DNA of 64,000 nt from Bdellovibrionales bacterium (lineage in GTDB: Bacteria; Bdellovibrionota; Bdellovibrionia; Bdellovibrionales; UBA1609): positions 186,001 through 250,000 of the forward strand of contig JADJNU010000002.1 of assembly GCA_016714165.1 (NCBI GenBank), written 5' to 3'. Within the stretch, counting starts at the first letter, position 1; each line of letters begins with the position of its first letter. Under the pieces are notes generated by a model that did not search any database, had not been told where the DNA came from, and saw only the letters and a list, made by a program, of their open reading frames with translations. This document shows positions 17,465 through 27,021 of the stretch, one piece after another. Position numbers and translations under genes: made by a program.

Positions 17465-18430
17465 CTAAAATGCCAAAATCAAAAAAGCTGCCAAATTAAG
17501 CACAAACGAAAACGCCATCAGCAGCGGCTTTTTCTCTGCATCCTCCCGACTCAAATCAGAAACTCCAGGTACCAACATTTCAGGATGGGGCCCTGCCATG
17601 GAACCTTCTTGATTGAGCCCATAGATGTCTCGAAGTCTCTTTGATTCTGTTGGAAGTCGAACAAGAGAGAGATCATGAATTTCATCAATGTCAGTGGCTC
17701 GCAACACTTCAGCGACAATAATTTCTCGGGAAATAGAAACCACCCGGCCCTCAGCAAAAATCTCGCTCATTGCTCCATCCAGAAAAAGAGGACGCAAACT
17801 ATCACTCTTTATTCTCACCATTTGTACCTGATCTCCAACCTCGATGGAGGTATTCTCTCCAATATTTATTTTCACCAGATGCTTCTCTCCCTCGGAAAAT
17901 ACTGGTTTGCCGATCAGGCCATCCGTAATCACGAAGCCCTGATAAGGAACAGAAGAAATGAAGTCCAGAACCAGTTTTTTTGTGGAGCCCACAATTTGTT
18001 TGGCAACCGGGATTGAGGCCTGCAACTGAAACTCTTTGTGCCAGAGGCTTCGGCCGTACTGGCCTTCATAGACGCGCATATGTAATATTTTTTCTCTCAA
18101 GTACGTGACAACTAAAGCGTCAGCATCAAGAAGTTTTCCAAGAATAATGGCATCTGCAGGTGATAGCTCCCCCCTGCTTTGAAAAACGTCCTTTTGAACC
18201 AAGTAGTTTTTGCTGGCAACAAGAAATCGCTTATTTTCTGTTAAGGCTTCTCGCATTTTCCACCAAGCTTCCTCCGCCACCTCATTCAAAAAAGGCTCTG
18301 TCTTGATGGGAAACACCGTGATCCTGCGTATGACTTTGTGGTCGATTGCGTCCAAAGACGAGGTTTGAGCAATAGATGAAGTGAAGTCGAGCATCATTAA
18401 AATAGGAAAAAGGATCTTCAATATTCCCAT
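17465..18430 (-). CDS. Exported protein with TolB-N/CsgG-like domain and C-terminal membrane anchor
   Basis: A 321-residue protein with a signal peptide (ILKILFPILMMLDFTSSIAQ). Residues about 35-130 (ITVFPIKTEPFLNEVAEEAWWKM, then SPADAIILGKLLDADALVVTYL) resemble the nucleotide-free Rossmann-like domain of CsgG/FlgT/TolB-N proteins, which assemble on the periplasmic side of the outer membrane. The second half is beta-rich (VFSEGEKHLVKINIGENTSIEVGDQV) and the last residues form one hydrophobic helix. It may support an envelope assembly with the two barrel proteins downstream; that link is only by adjacency. Confidence 0.7.
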   Translation of the reverse strand: MGILKILFPILMMLDFTSSIAQTSSLDAIDHKVIRRITVFPIKTEPFLNEVAEEAWWKMREALTENKRFLVASKNYLVQKDVFQSRGELSPADAIILGKLLDADALVVTYLREKILHMRVYEGQYGRSLWHKEFQLQASIPVAKQIVGSTKKLVLDFISSVPYQGFVITDGLIGKPVFSEGEKHLVKINIGENTSIEVGDQVQMVRIKSDSLRPLFLDGAMSEIFAEGRVVSISREIIVAEVLRATDIDEIHDLSLVRLPTESKRLRDIYGLNQEGSMAGPHPEMLVPGVSDLSREDAEKKPLLMAFSFVLNLAAFLILAF

Positions 18431-18490
18431 TCCCCCATCATACTTTCATAAAACAAATTAGACAGCCTTGGTCCTTCGCCTCAAGACCTT

Positions 18491-19303
18491 TTACCAGTGA
18501 ATTTTTTCTTTGGGATATTCGATCCAGGCATCAGCTTTTGGAAATCCCTTGGGCCTTGGCTCCGTCTGACCCTTGTATTTGAGAACTGCTGTCAAAGCGC
18601 ACACAAAGGCATCAAAAGCTGGCGCAAACTCGATCATTGTCTTGGCATCCTGCTCATAAATAAAGGCAATGTTCATTTTTATGAGCTGGTCAATGATCGC
18701 CTCACGACTCTCCTCCCCTCCAACCGAATGCTTGTGAAAACGAAGGTGAGACTTAGCAAGACCCAAAGTCCTCCCGATTCTCCACAAAGAAAGCTTTGGA
18801 TAAACTTCGATCATAGGAATCGAAAGTCTTCTTTGCAAAAAAAGAGCTCGAGCTGTCAAAGGGGCCATGTTGGAGCCCAAAGCATGGGGAGGATGGAACT
18901 CCTCTTCGAGACCTGAAGAAATATAAAGCTCGGCACATCGTTCGGTATAGGGAGTAAAGAGCTTCGCCGGACGCTTGCGCTGATTCTTCTCACGATAGAA
19001 CTTCCACATCCATTTAATCTCAGGTTCAGCACAACTTTCATATCCAGGGCACCTCAAGCGACACCGCAAACACTTGGGCAATTTAAGAGGAGTATCGATG
19101 GCCAAGAATTCAAGGTGCCTGCCATCAGATAATAATTTTATCAGTAAATGATCAGCGGAGAGTTCCTTTTCAGATCCAATCCTTGAATACAATTGGCTCA
19201 GAAAAATCTTATTGTGGTTGTGATAGTATTCTACAAACGCCAAACAACTCTTGTCCGTTTTTCCCCCTCCAAGCGCAAGGCCAGAAAAATGATGAGCTTT
19301 CAT
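18491..19303 (-). CDS. DUF429 family protein (predicted RNase H-fold nuclease)
   Basis: A 270-residue cytoplasmic protein with the DUF429 layout: an N-terminal strand (HFSGLALGGGKTDKS), an acidic FLAIDTPLKLP block, a central TPYTERCAEL region, IEVYPKLSLWRIG, and a C-terminal EFAPAFDAFVCALTAVL helix. The family is predicted, not shown, to be a nuclease. A cysteine group CLRCRLRCPGYESC directly follows the IDTPL motif and could bind zinc. It ends 13 bases from the GHMP kinase region's side of the strand and is probably co-transcribed with it. Confidence 0.75.
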   Translation of the reverse strand: MKAHHFSGLALGGGKTDKSCLAFVEYYHNHNKIFLSQLYSRIGSEKELSADHLLIKLLSDGRHLEFLAIDTPLKLPKCLRCRLRCPGYESCAEPEIKWMWKFYREKNQRKRPAKLFTPYTERCAELYISSGLEEEFHPPHALGSNMAPLTARALFLQRRLSIPMIEVYPKLSLWRIGRTLGLAKSHLRFHKHSVGGEESREAIIDQLIKMNIAFIYEQDAKTMIEFAPAFDAFVCALTAVLKYKGQTEPRPKGFPKADAWIEYPKEKIHW

Positions 19304-19319
19304 AAGGAGATTGAGCCCT

Positions 19320-20309
19320 TCAGATTCTGGAAAGATTCAGAGGCAAAATTTGAAATCCCGATTTTAGGCACGCAGAATCTACCTTTCCTTTTTTGTTCGG
19401 TTGAGACCATACAGCTACGCAACCTCCTCCTCCGGCTCCACAAATCTTCACGGACTGAGCTCCTACCGACAAAACAAGATTTTTTAGTTCTTCGATGCGA
19501 GGGCTCGAGAAAAAGGGAGTGAGAGCAACTCTCCAGAGAAATTCCTCGTCGAATAGCCGTGGTATGTCCTGCCAATTTCCTTGCAAAATGCATTTCATCA
19601 TATCTTGAGAAACTCGGCCTATTTCGCGCAATGACTTCAGAACCTCCCTGTCTCCTTCAATAACGGCCTTGATCACCTGCCAGTTGTTAAGACCACTGTG
19701 ATGCGGGACCCCCGTATAAACCAAAGTCATATGCTCTTCAAAAATGCTCTTTGGTATGGGTCTCGTCTCGAGTCGCGCCCCATCGGCCGTATAATGAATA
19801 AAGTGGAGACCTGACTCAACGGCCGGAAAATAATCCTGAGTTCCTGTCGGCGAGTTGATGAGCTTTGATTCAAGATTGTGAGCCACTTCCACAATTTCAA
19901 GAGTGGACCAAGAGCGATCAATCCATTTCCCAAACGCCTTTAAGATCGACACCGTCAGACTCGAACTCCCACCTAGACCAGCTCCAACAGGAGATTCTGA
20001 TCTTGTATCCAATCGAAATCCAGAGGGAGGCCTCACATACTCAGTGATTCCGCGAATGATATCAAAACGATGATCGCCAGAGGCCATAAACGCAGAATAG
20101 CTTGCAAAATTCTGCTTGCAGTTCAAATCGGTTAAATTGACTTCAATCTCGGGACCCGTATGAGGAATGAGTTTGACTTGACTGCACAAGCCCAAAGAAA
20201 AATTGATTGTAACACAATGAGGTGCCACCAGGTTGTAAAGCGGCCAGCAGTCAAGCGTGCCGCCGGCCAAGTCGACCCGCGTTGGTGAAACGACCTCAAT
20301 TGCCTCCAA
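19320..20309 (-). CDS. GHMP-family sugar kinase (HddA-like)
   Basis: A 329-residue small-molecule kinase. All three GHMP motifs are visible: SPTRVDLAGGTLDCWP at the N-terminus, the phosphate loop PVGAGLGGSSSLTVS near residue 107, and KICGAGGGGCVAVW near residue 300. The closest functional relatives by pattern are heptose-7-phosphate kinases (HddA) and fucokinase-type enzymes, which would supply envelope sugars. Substrate is not determinable here. It lies 16 bases upstream of the DUF429 gene and just downstream of the gld locus. Confidence 0.82.
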   Translation of the reverse strand: MEAIEVVSPTRVDLAGGTLDCWPLYNLVAPHCVTINFSLGLCSQVKLIPHTGPEIEVNLTDLNCKQNFASYSAFMASGDHRFDIIRGITEYVRPPSGFRLDTRSESPVGAGLGGSSSLTVSILKAFGKWIDRSWSTLEIVEVAHNLESKLINSPTGTQDYFPAVESGLHFIHYTADGARLETRPIPKSIFEEHMTLVYTGVPHHSGLNNWQVIKAVIEGDREVLKSLREIGRVSQDMMKCILQGNWQDIPRLFDEEFLWRVALTPFFSSPRIEELKNLVLSVGAQSVKICGAGGGGCVAVWSQPNKKGKVDSACLKSGFQILPLNLSRI

Positions 20310-20320
20310 AGCTAAAAACC

Positions 20321-20575
20321 CTATTCTTTCTTTTTTTCGCCTTCAGGAGATGGTTCCTGAGATGATTTCGGAGGCAAAGACGATTTCCCCACCGAAGCAT
20401 CCACAGCTGGTGTTGGATCTGCCTTCTTGATGTCCCTCAGTAGGGTTTGCCTGGGCAACTCGTTGATCTTTCCAACAGAAACTCCAAGCAACTCGGAAGC
20501 CAAATTGGTTTGTGTGTAATAAAGCTCTTCATCAGGGGCTGATTTTATTTCGTTCTTGGCTTTAAATGAATCACC
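20321..20575 (-). pseudogene. In-frame continuation of the DUF4340 gene after a TGA codon
   Basis: Directly after the TGA at 20576-20578 the same frame stays open for 84 more codons (GDSFKAKNEIKSAPDEELYY, then TNLASELLGVSVGK and a charged proline-rich tail). The text flows naturally from the preceding FEMT if TGA replaces a Trp codon (TGG). TGA is used as a normal stop by neighbours, so code reassignment is not supported. A nonsense mutation or a base error is likely. Confidence 0.65.
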
Positions 20576-21799
20576 TCATGTCATCTCGAAAAGTGGCTTC
20601 CCCTCGGAATCCGCCAATTTCAAGGAGTTACTCTCCTTACCGAGCCTCCTTTTCCTTTTGTCACCCAAATAATAACGTGCTTCCATCTGATTCAGTTTAG
20701 ACAGCAGTCCATCCACGGCAGATTGGTCGACCTCTTTGCCGGATACTGGCTGCACAGGAGCCCACTGTCCATTCTTTTTTACAAGTCGAATATCCGTCAA
20801 ACTTGTTCGCAAAGACAACTCTCCGACCGAATCCGACTTAAACTCAAAGGGAATCTTTTTATTCCGAAGCGCATCAAGATTTTTGGAGAGCCGCTGAACC
20901 GTATCCTCAGCCACTTTGTAAACTGTTGAACGTCCTGAATAATAGGCAAAGGCCTCTTTTCCTAGTTTCGGTTTGGAAACCCTCAACCACCAGTGCGGTC
21001 CATCAGCCTTCTCGTTTTCCAACCACAATTCAATTGTGAGTTGTGGTTTATCTAGTCCGTAACGCGCCAACACCTGTGGCGTGGTCTCCTCCTCAACAAA
21101 ATCCGAAGCACGATAATTGGTAATTTCAGCAAGATACCGATCAACTTCATCGTCCTTTAAAACAACAGAAGGGTCCTTCTCATAAATCCACTTTCCATCA
21201 CGACGGACAAGTTTAAGATCAACCCCATCCGCCGAGGAAACGACTTTCAAGCCTTTGGCTAAATCTCCAAAATGATATAATTTCTTATCACGAATCTCGC
21301 TCACCTTCTTAGAGAGCACAGTATCTAGCTCAGAAGAACCTATCAAAAGGCGATCTCCGTCACGCAGATAATTTGAACCATCAAATGCCTTCTCTGATCC
21401 AATCTGATAGCTGGTCTTCACTCCCTTTGTCGACACAAGCTCAACTTTGAGCCTTGGCGTCTCAAGGCCATAGTCAGCCCACTTCTGATTTTTTTCCTCT
21501 AATACCTTGGCATTTTGATTGATAATAGAATTCAAAAAACTCGTCGCACTGAAACTGTCCGTCCTGTCCTCAACCGGAGCCTTGAGCACGAGGGCTTCTC
21601 CCTGACGCACTAAATGAAGATTGCCATCGGGCCTCGTGATTTGCAGCTCCTGCACATCCTTCTCATCAATTTTAACAATTCGGTCCAGTGCGGCCTCAGC
21701 CGTCTTAACTTCTTCGCTTCTCCTCATTTCAAAGATAGCGTAAGCCAAAAGGCCCGCCACTATAACTGCAAAAATCAGAGTTGAACGAAAGGATTTCAT
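20576..21799 (-). CDS. DUF4340 protein of the gld-type ABC locus
   Basis: A 407-residue periplasmic protein anchored by one N-terminal helix (LIFAVIVAGLLAYAIF). Repeated segments such as LQITRPDGNLHLVRQG, YGLETPRLKVELVS and RYGLDKPQLTIELWL are typical of DUF4340 proteins, which accompany gldA-gldF-gldG-like ABC systems in many bacteria. Its start overlaps the gldG stop by four bases, so it is the last gene of that operon. The usual C-terminal extension is present but lies behind an in-frame TGA, so the product as written is truncated by about 84 residues. Confidence 0.82.
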   Translation of the reverse strand: MKSFRSTLIFAVIVAGLLAYAIFEMRRSEEVKTAEAALDRIVKIDEKDVQELQITRPDGNLHLVRQGEALVLKAPVEDRTDSFSATSFLNSIINQNAKVLEEKNQKWADYGLETPRLKVELVSTKGVKTSYQIGSEKAFDGSNYLRDGDRLLIGSSELDTVLSKKVSEIRDKKLYHFGDLAKGLKVVSSADGVDLKLVRRDGKWIYEKDPSVVLKDDEVDRYLAEITNYRASDFVEEETTPQVLARYGLDKPQLTIELWLENEKADGPHWWLRVSKPKLGKEAFAYYSGRSTVYKVAEDTVQRLSKNLDALRNKKIPFEFKSDSVGELSLRTSLTDIRLVKKNGQWAPVQPVSGKEVDQSAVDGLLSKLNQMEARYYLGDKRKRRLGKESNSLKLADSEGKPLFEMT

Positions 21800-23405
21800 G
21801 CACCCCTCCTACGAAACCAAACAACCCCACTCGAAGTTAATAAACCCAACGGCAAGAGCAAGCCTAACAAAACCACAATGACCCTTGTAGTTGGAGACAT
21901 GACTAACTGTGTGCCTTCGGCCTTCTTGGGACGCACGCTGATCAGATCCGATTCCTTAGCCAAATAGGCGACCGAATTTAAAACCAAATCCCGATTGATT
22001 CCCTGAACGATCCAGCCATTAGTTAAGAATTCACTGTCCCCAAAAACAACAGCCGCAAAGTTATCGCCGGCACCCGGCGATTTAGGATCACCATCCGCAG
22101 CAGGAGCGGGCTCTCCTCCACTCAGCCGCCCTTCCGACGAGACCGCAACGGTATAAGGCTGCCTCTGGCTTGAGGGTTTACTTGGTTTTGAAATGTCATT
22201 CACAGCATAACTGGCTTCGTTCGTTTTAACCAACTCTTTGACCTTCAAAGTCGAAGAGGCATCAGGGGCCTTCCTGACTTCACTGGCTAAGGGGAAGGCC
22301 GTAAAATTGTTTCCAGATCGGAACGCCTTTGTGATGTCGCTGTCGCGGTCAAACAAAACTCCTAGAGCTTCCCCCGCATCTCTTTGCGCCAGGAAATTGA
22401 ATTCATTCACCAAATAATTATTTGCAAATTCGACCCCAAATGTTTTCACCAATTGGGCGATATTGCTATTGCTCCCGGGATCAGCGGCAACTAAAAACCT
22501 CCCTCCCTTTCGGGCAAAATTTCTCAAAATATCCATCTCTCGCTCAAGAATTTGAGAGGTGGGCCCGAGGATGGCCAAAATGCCAGCGTCCGCTGGCATT
22601 TCCGCTCGATCGACCAGATTCAGGGTTTCGACTTGAAATGAAGAATCCTCTAGTCCCTGTTTTAAAAGAGTCAACCCAGAATCCTGTGCCTGCTGCTGTT
22701 GCTCAGGACTTGCCTGCTCCTGGTGAAATCCTTTTCTCCGTGACCGGTTAAGAAATAAACCTTTTTCTTGTCAGTTCTGGTAGCTTTGATGATTGCCGTT
22801 GTCACCTGTTCTTCCTGGAAGTGGCTGTTGAGCGCGAATTTTACGACCCTGATATTCAGCAAACAACACGAGACCCGGCTCGCCCTTTATATCCTTCAGG
22901 TATTTTGAGCCTCGAGATGTTCACGATAGGCGTCGACAAAACGAACCTCAAGCTTCGGAGAAAGGTCCTGGTACATGGCCAAAAGCTCCTTCATCTGGGC
23001 CTTTGGTTCCTGGTCCTGCATCCCCCGATAAAAAACAACAATCCCAAGATTCTCCTTGAGATCCCCAATCACTTTGCCCGACTGATCCGAAAGCGAGTTC
23101 AACTTCTCACTGGTTAAATCAAATGATTTATTAAACCGCACACTGATCATATTCACAGCCGCCAAAAGGGCGACCACCAAAATAATAAGGACTCCCATAT
23201 TCATGCCGTGTTTCGTGGTCCTCAGAGTGAAAAACTCCAGATAGAATTTCCAATCAAGGACCAAGGCCAATCCAAAACTGACAACTAACACAGCAAGTGG
23301 AACGTAAAGAAAATTGGCCCATCCGCCCAAAATAAAGCGTACGGCAACCAAAATTAAAACTGACAATCCGCAAAGCAACCAAGAAATTTTTGCCCAACGA
23401 CTCAT
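21796..23405 (-). pseudogene. GldG-like ABC auxiliary protein, broken by three frame shifts
   Basis: Together the pieces spell a GldG-type protein (PF09822-like) of about 535 residues: N-terminal helices, FDLTSEKLNSLSDQSGKVI, LSPKLEVRFVDAYREHLEAQ, then TTAIIKATRTDKKKVYFLTG and HGEKD, and a C-terminal helix ending WFRRRGA. The frame is lost at a T run 22903-22906 (one base short), at 22839-22842 (one base too many) and at 22726-22728 (one base short), all as read on the plus strand. Repairing these gives a continuous protein. Homologues work with GldA/GldF ATPase and permease; their role outside gliding bacteria is unknown. Three indels in one gene could mean decay or poor base calling. Confidence 0.85.
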
Positions 23406-23411
23406 ATCCCA

Positions 23412-24173
23412 CTACCTCCAACGAGAAGATTCGACAACACGTTCAGAAAGAAAAACAAAAAAAGCCAGAGTGCTCACAAAAAACGTCAATGAACTGATAC
23501 GCAAAGTCCCTTTGAGAAAGGAAACAAACTGCTGAGGAACTGAAATGTGTTCCATCACCGCTGTTAATGTAGCCTGATCCGACATCTCAGCCGCCTGCCC
23601 CAAGAACCACAAGGACAGGTTGAGGATAAGCGCCAGAATAACAGCAAGCACAACAGACTCAGTCACCGAACTGGCAAAAAGTCCAATGGCCACATATATT
23701 CCTGTTACCAAAGCCATACCCAGGTACGAGGTGAACAAAGGCCCCAGCGAGAAATTCGAAATAAAAAAGGTCCCCAAGGGATATATCAACGAGAGACTCA
23801 ACAAAACCAAGCCAGCCGCAAAACCAGCCAAAAACTTTCCAATTGCAATCTGGGCTGCTGTAATCGGAACAGTTAAGAGCAAATCATAGGTCCTCATTTT
23901 CTTCTCTTCGGCCAACAACCTCATCGTTAAGGCTGGAATAGCGAATATCAGGATGATATTGGCGCGAGCAATGTGTGAAGCGAACAGGGTCTGGTGAATA
24001 TTTAAGCCACCGGACTGAAAGGCCCTCTGAGCAACTTTTTCGAATTGAAAAATCTGGGGCAAATAATTGTAACTCCAAATGCACGCACACAAGCCAGACA
24101 CAGTCAAAAACATGGGACTCGTTACGAGAACTCGAAAATCCTTCCATGCTACCGTCAAGATTCCACGAATCAT
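23412..24173 (-). CDS. ABC-2 type permease, GldF-like
   Basis: A 253-residue inner-membrane protein with about six hydrophobic segments. The start TVAWKDFRVLVTSPMF and the central ALTMRLLAEEKKMRTYDLLLTVPITAAQIAIGK-type block, with the conserved EEK...T/E...LL pattern, are typical of ABC-2 permeases. It overlaps the ATPase gene by four bases and precedes the GldG-like gene by six, so it is the membrane part of this ABC system. Confidence 0.85.
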   Translation of the reverse strand: MIRGILTVAWKDFRVLVTSPMFLTVSGLCACIWSYNYLPQIFQFEKVAQRAFQSGGLNIHQTLFASHIARANIILIFAIPALTMRLLAEEKKMRTYDLLLTVPITAAQIAIGKFLAGFAAGLVLLSLSLIYPLGTFFISNFSLGPLFTSYLGMALVTGIYVAIGLFASSVTESVVLAVILALILNLSLWFLGQAAEMSDQATLTAVMEHISVPQQFVSFLKGTLRISSLTFFVSTLAFFVFLSERVVESSRWR

Positions 24174-25117
24174 TGTACACCTCCCTGAATTCCGTCTTCA
24201 ATACGATCGGAAGTTAACTGGATAAAAATATCCTCAAGATCCATGCTCATGGCCTTCATTTCAAGCAGCCCTACACCATCGGTCACCAAGCGGTGAGCAA
24301 TCGCCTCGGTCGTTTCTTCACGTCCATCGAAATCAACCTGCAAAACATTTCCTTCGGCCTTCACATGAGATACGCCAGCAACTGTCTTTAAGGATTTTTC
24401 TGTTGCAGGTGAAGCTCGTCGGATCCTAATAACAAGCTTCTGTCCCCCGGACATTCTTTTTGAAAGACCCGCCATGGAGTCTTCCGCCACAATCCTGCCA
24501 CGATTAATAATGATAATGCGTTCGCAATTGGCTTGCACTTCAGGGAGAATATGAGTGGACAAGACAATGGTGTGTTGTCCCTTGAGGCCATAGATCAACT
24601 TGCGCATCTCTGCAACCTGCTTGGGATCAAGACCAACCGTCGGTTCATCCAAAATAAGAATCTCTGGGTCAGACACTAAGGCCTGAGCCAATCCAACTCT
24701 TTGTTTAAAACCTTTCGATAGATTTTGTATCAAGCGATCACGAACATCTTGCAAGTTTGTCTTTTCGAGAGCCGCATCAACCATACTCTTTAGCTTTGCA
24801 GATTCAACTCCGCGAAGCCGAGCCACATAATGCAGATAATCCCTCACAAACATATCACCATAAACGGGTGGAGTTTCTGGCAAATACCCAATGCGTCGTT
24901 TGACTTCGAGGGGGTATTCGAACACATCGTAATCCGCAACTTTGACGGATCCGGAAGATGGTGCCATATATCCCGTAATGATTTTCATTGTCGTAGACTT
25001 ACCGGCCCCATTCGGCCCCAGAAAGCCGACAACCTCGCCCTTCGCGATGGAAAAATTTAAGCGGTCGATGGCAGTGCGATCGCCATAAACCTTCGAAAGA
25101 TCTCGCACTTCGATCAT
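24170..25117 (-). CDS. ABC transporter ATPase, GldA-like
   Basis: A 315-residue ATP-binding subunit. Walker A GPNGAGKSTTMK, signature LSKGFKQRVGLAQAL, and Walker B with D-loop LILDEPTVGLDP are all intact, followed by an H-loop STH. The C-terminal 90 residues match the extra domain of this drug/polysaccharide-type ATPase group. First gene of a four-gene minus-strand operon (ATPase, permease, GldG-like, DUF4340). The substrate is unknown. Confidence 0.92.
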   Translation of the reverse strand: MIEVRDLSKVYGDRTAIDRLNFSIAKGEVVGFLGPNGAGKSTTMKIITGYMAPSSGSVKVADYDVFEYPLEVKRRIGYLPETPPVYGDMFVRDYLHYVARLRGVESAKLKSMVDAALEKTNLQDVRDRLIQNLSKGFKQRVGLAQALVSDPEILILDEPTVGLDPKQVAEMRKLIYGLKGQHTIVLSTHILPEVQANCERIIIINRGRIVAEDSMAGLSKRMSGGQKLVIRIRRASPATEKSLKTVAGVSHVKAEGNVLQVDFDGREETTEAIAHRLVTDGVGLLEMKAMSMDLEDIFIQLTSDRIEDGIQGGVQ

Positions 25118-25220
25118 AAATTCACTCTCCTGGTTTTAAACCTTGGAGTAGATCCTAAACAAATCGTTTGTCCAGTCAAGTTGTGAGTTTGTCGCGTTGC
25201 AGGCCTAAATAATTCACTAA

Positions 25221-26573
25221 CTACTGAAACACGATCTCCAGATGGCGCGCCTTTTGATAGGTCACTCTCCCAAGGGTATCACCCTTGATCGGCCGCACAT
25301 ATCGGCACTCCGCTACCGCCACGGCCAATCTCTCTCCTCTCCTCTCTGAAGCCTTGGCTCCAAAGGTTTCCTGTGCCATCCACTGTGCTGCCTCTTTGAG
25401 GACGACATCTGTGACGACCTCTTCCTTATTTCGATGAACAATGCAGAAGCTGCCTGGAAAATCTCTCAGGTGGAGCCATAAATCCCAGGCTCTCGCCTTT
25501 CTGAGTAAGCTCAAATTATCTCGTGCGGATCGTCCGACATAGGCCAACCACCGGTTTCCAATCTGACGTTTTCGAACTCTCATTCTTTCGCCATCGGGCT
25601 CTTTTAGACTCCTCTTGCTTTTTCCATTTAGGGATCTATATCTCCCCTCCAAAAGGCTCCCCAAATTCCCAGATTCCAACTCCCCTATCTCGCCTAAGAT
25701 TTGAGTTAATCTCTCCTGAGTTCCTAACAATTTAATTTGTGTTTCCTTTGCCTTCTTGAAACACCTGCCGATATTTTCAGCCAATGTCATTTTCCGATCA
25801 ATAAATTTTGCCCATTCTGTAGGGACGGAGAAATTCTGATGAACCTTCAGCCACTCCCCCAATTGCGCCCAAGGTGCCTCTATTTTCCTTTCAATCTCCA
25901 GACGAATCTTGCTGGCAATCCTTCTTCGCTTTTCAATTTCTAGACTGACATCTCTTTGATTCGTTCTTTGGCTGAAGGGCCCCTGCTGATTCGGCTGTGT
26001 TTTCTCTGCCGATGCTGAATCTCTTCCAGAGTAGCGGAGAAAAAGATCGGGGCGATTATCTACCCATTCTGCTCTTAGGTCTGAGTGATCTCTTCTTTTT
26101 CTCTTTTGATCGACCGCCGCTTCCTCAACATCGGAGATAACCAAAATCTTAGGTTTGCTCCACCAAATTTTTTTATCACCACTGGAAATTCCCACATTTT
26201 GACCATGAGGGAACAGACGAACCTCCAACTCGCAGTTGCCTGATGAAGCCTCATTTCCAAACACAAGGCGGAGAACCCGACCTGCCCCTTCCATCCATTC
26301 AACTTTTGCAAGAGAGCGATTCACAGCGTGAGCGTGCAAAAAAAGCGATGTCGGATTTTTGATTTTTGGAAGATAATGAGGTCTTTCCTGTAAGACCGTC
26401 AAAAAGGGTCGAGTGGCTTCTAAATCGACCCAGATCCAGCGTTCTCGCCCTTGGATGTACAGTTCTAGAACAAGATCCTTGGACCCTGAATACACTTTTT
26501 GCAAACGGGCCCCAATCAAAGACCTGAGCATCTCGACAATATCTCTAAATTCCATTAGGTTCAGCGCCTTCAT
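25221..26573 (-). CDS. rqcH: RqcH/NFACT-family ribosome quality control protein
   Basis: RqcH binds stalled large ribosomal subunits and recruits tRNA-Ala to add alanine tails. The NFACT-N start (LRSLIGARLQKVYSGSKDLV), a central basic coiled-coil region, and the C-terminal NFACT-R domain (RWLAYVGRSARDNLSLLRKA, DLWLHLRDFPGSFCIVHRNK) are visible. The frame is open to 26693, but the family start pattern favours ATG 26573 (MKALNL) or 26555. The protein is about 450 residues, somewhat shorter than Firmicute members. It is divergent from a small conserved-looking gene at 26696. Confidence 0.85.
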   Translation of the reverse strand: MKALNLMEFRDIVEMLRSLIGARLQKVYSGSKDLVLELYIQGRERWIWVDLEATRPFLTVLQERPHYLPKIKNPTSLFLHAHAVNRSLAKVEWMEGAGRVLRLVFGNEASSGNCELEVRLFPHGQNVGISSGDKKIWWSKPKILVISDVEEAAVDQKRKRRDHSDLRAEWVDNRPDLFLRYSGRDSASAEKTQPNQQGPFSQRTNQRDVSLEIEKRRRIASKIRLEIERKIEAPWAQLGEWLKVHQNFSVPTEWAKFIDRKMTLAENIGRCFKKAKETQIKLLGTQERLTQILGEIGELESGNLGSLLEGRYRSLNGKSKRSLKEPDGERMRVRKRQIGNRWLAYVGRSARDNLSLLRKARAWDLWLHLRDFPGSFCIVHRNKEEVVTDVVLKEAAQWMAQETFGAKASERRGERLAVAVAECRYVRPIKGDTLGRVTYQKARHLEIVFQ

Positions 26574-26695
26574 GGTCTGGATTCTACTGTCGAAAGTATG
26601 GAACTGACAACAGGCCAATATAGGTTCACTTTTTATTTTCCGATAAACTGAGTGAACCGCAAGACTACTCATAATTATCAAACGGGGCGACAAGA

Positions 26696-26968
26696 ATGCT
26701 AAAACCAGAACATGACCTTCTTTATGTCTGCTTGGAAAATCATATAAATAATTATACTGATGAAACTGAGTCGGAAGGAGATCTGATCAATCGAGTGATC
26801 GAAGACTTCGCCTGCAGACTCGTCAGCAGAGGACACATCCCAACCCAATATTTGGCGGATTTTCACCGCGAACTCGAAGAAGAACTGACCGAAATGCTAC
26901 AAAAGAAAATCTACGGACATTGGGACCTCGCCCACTACCGCCGCGTCAACTCGCGGCAGGCTGTTTAA
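26696..26968 (+). CDS. Small conserved-looking hypothetical protein
   Basis: A 90-residue acidic protein (MLKPEHDLLYVC..., then DFHRELEEELTEMLQKKIYG) without signal peptide or known domain. It reads as a well-formed helical protein and stands alone between divergent rqcH and a minus-strand lipoprotein cluster. No function can be assigned. Confidence 0.65.
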   Translation: MLKPEHDLLYVCLENHINNYTDETESEGDLINRVIEDFACRLVSRGHIPTQYLADFHRELEEELTEMLQKKIYGHWDLAHYRRVNSRQAV

Positions 26969-27021
26969 CCAATAAGCGGGATACCCGACAACTCAGATAC
27001 CCAGCTTTGAAAACAAGAGGC

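Noticed and set aside
20321..20578. TGA read as Trp (alternative genetic code)
   Set aside because: Many other genes in the window stop at TGA, including the ATGA overlaps in the Moco operon, so code reassignment is unlikely.
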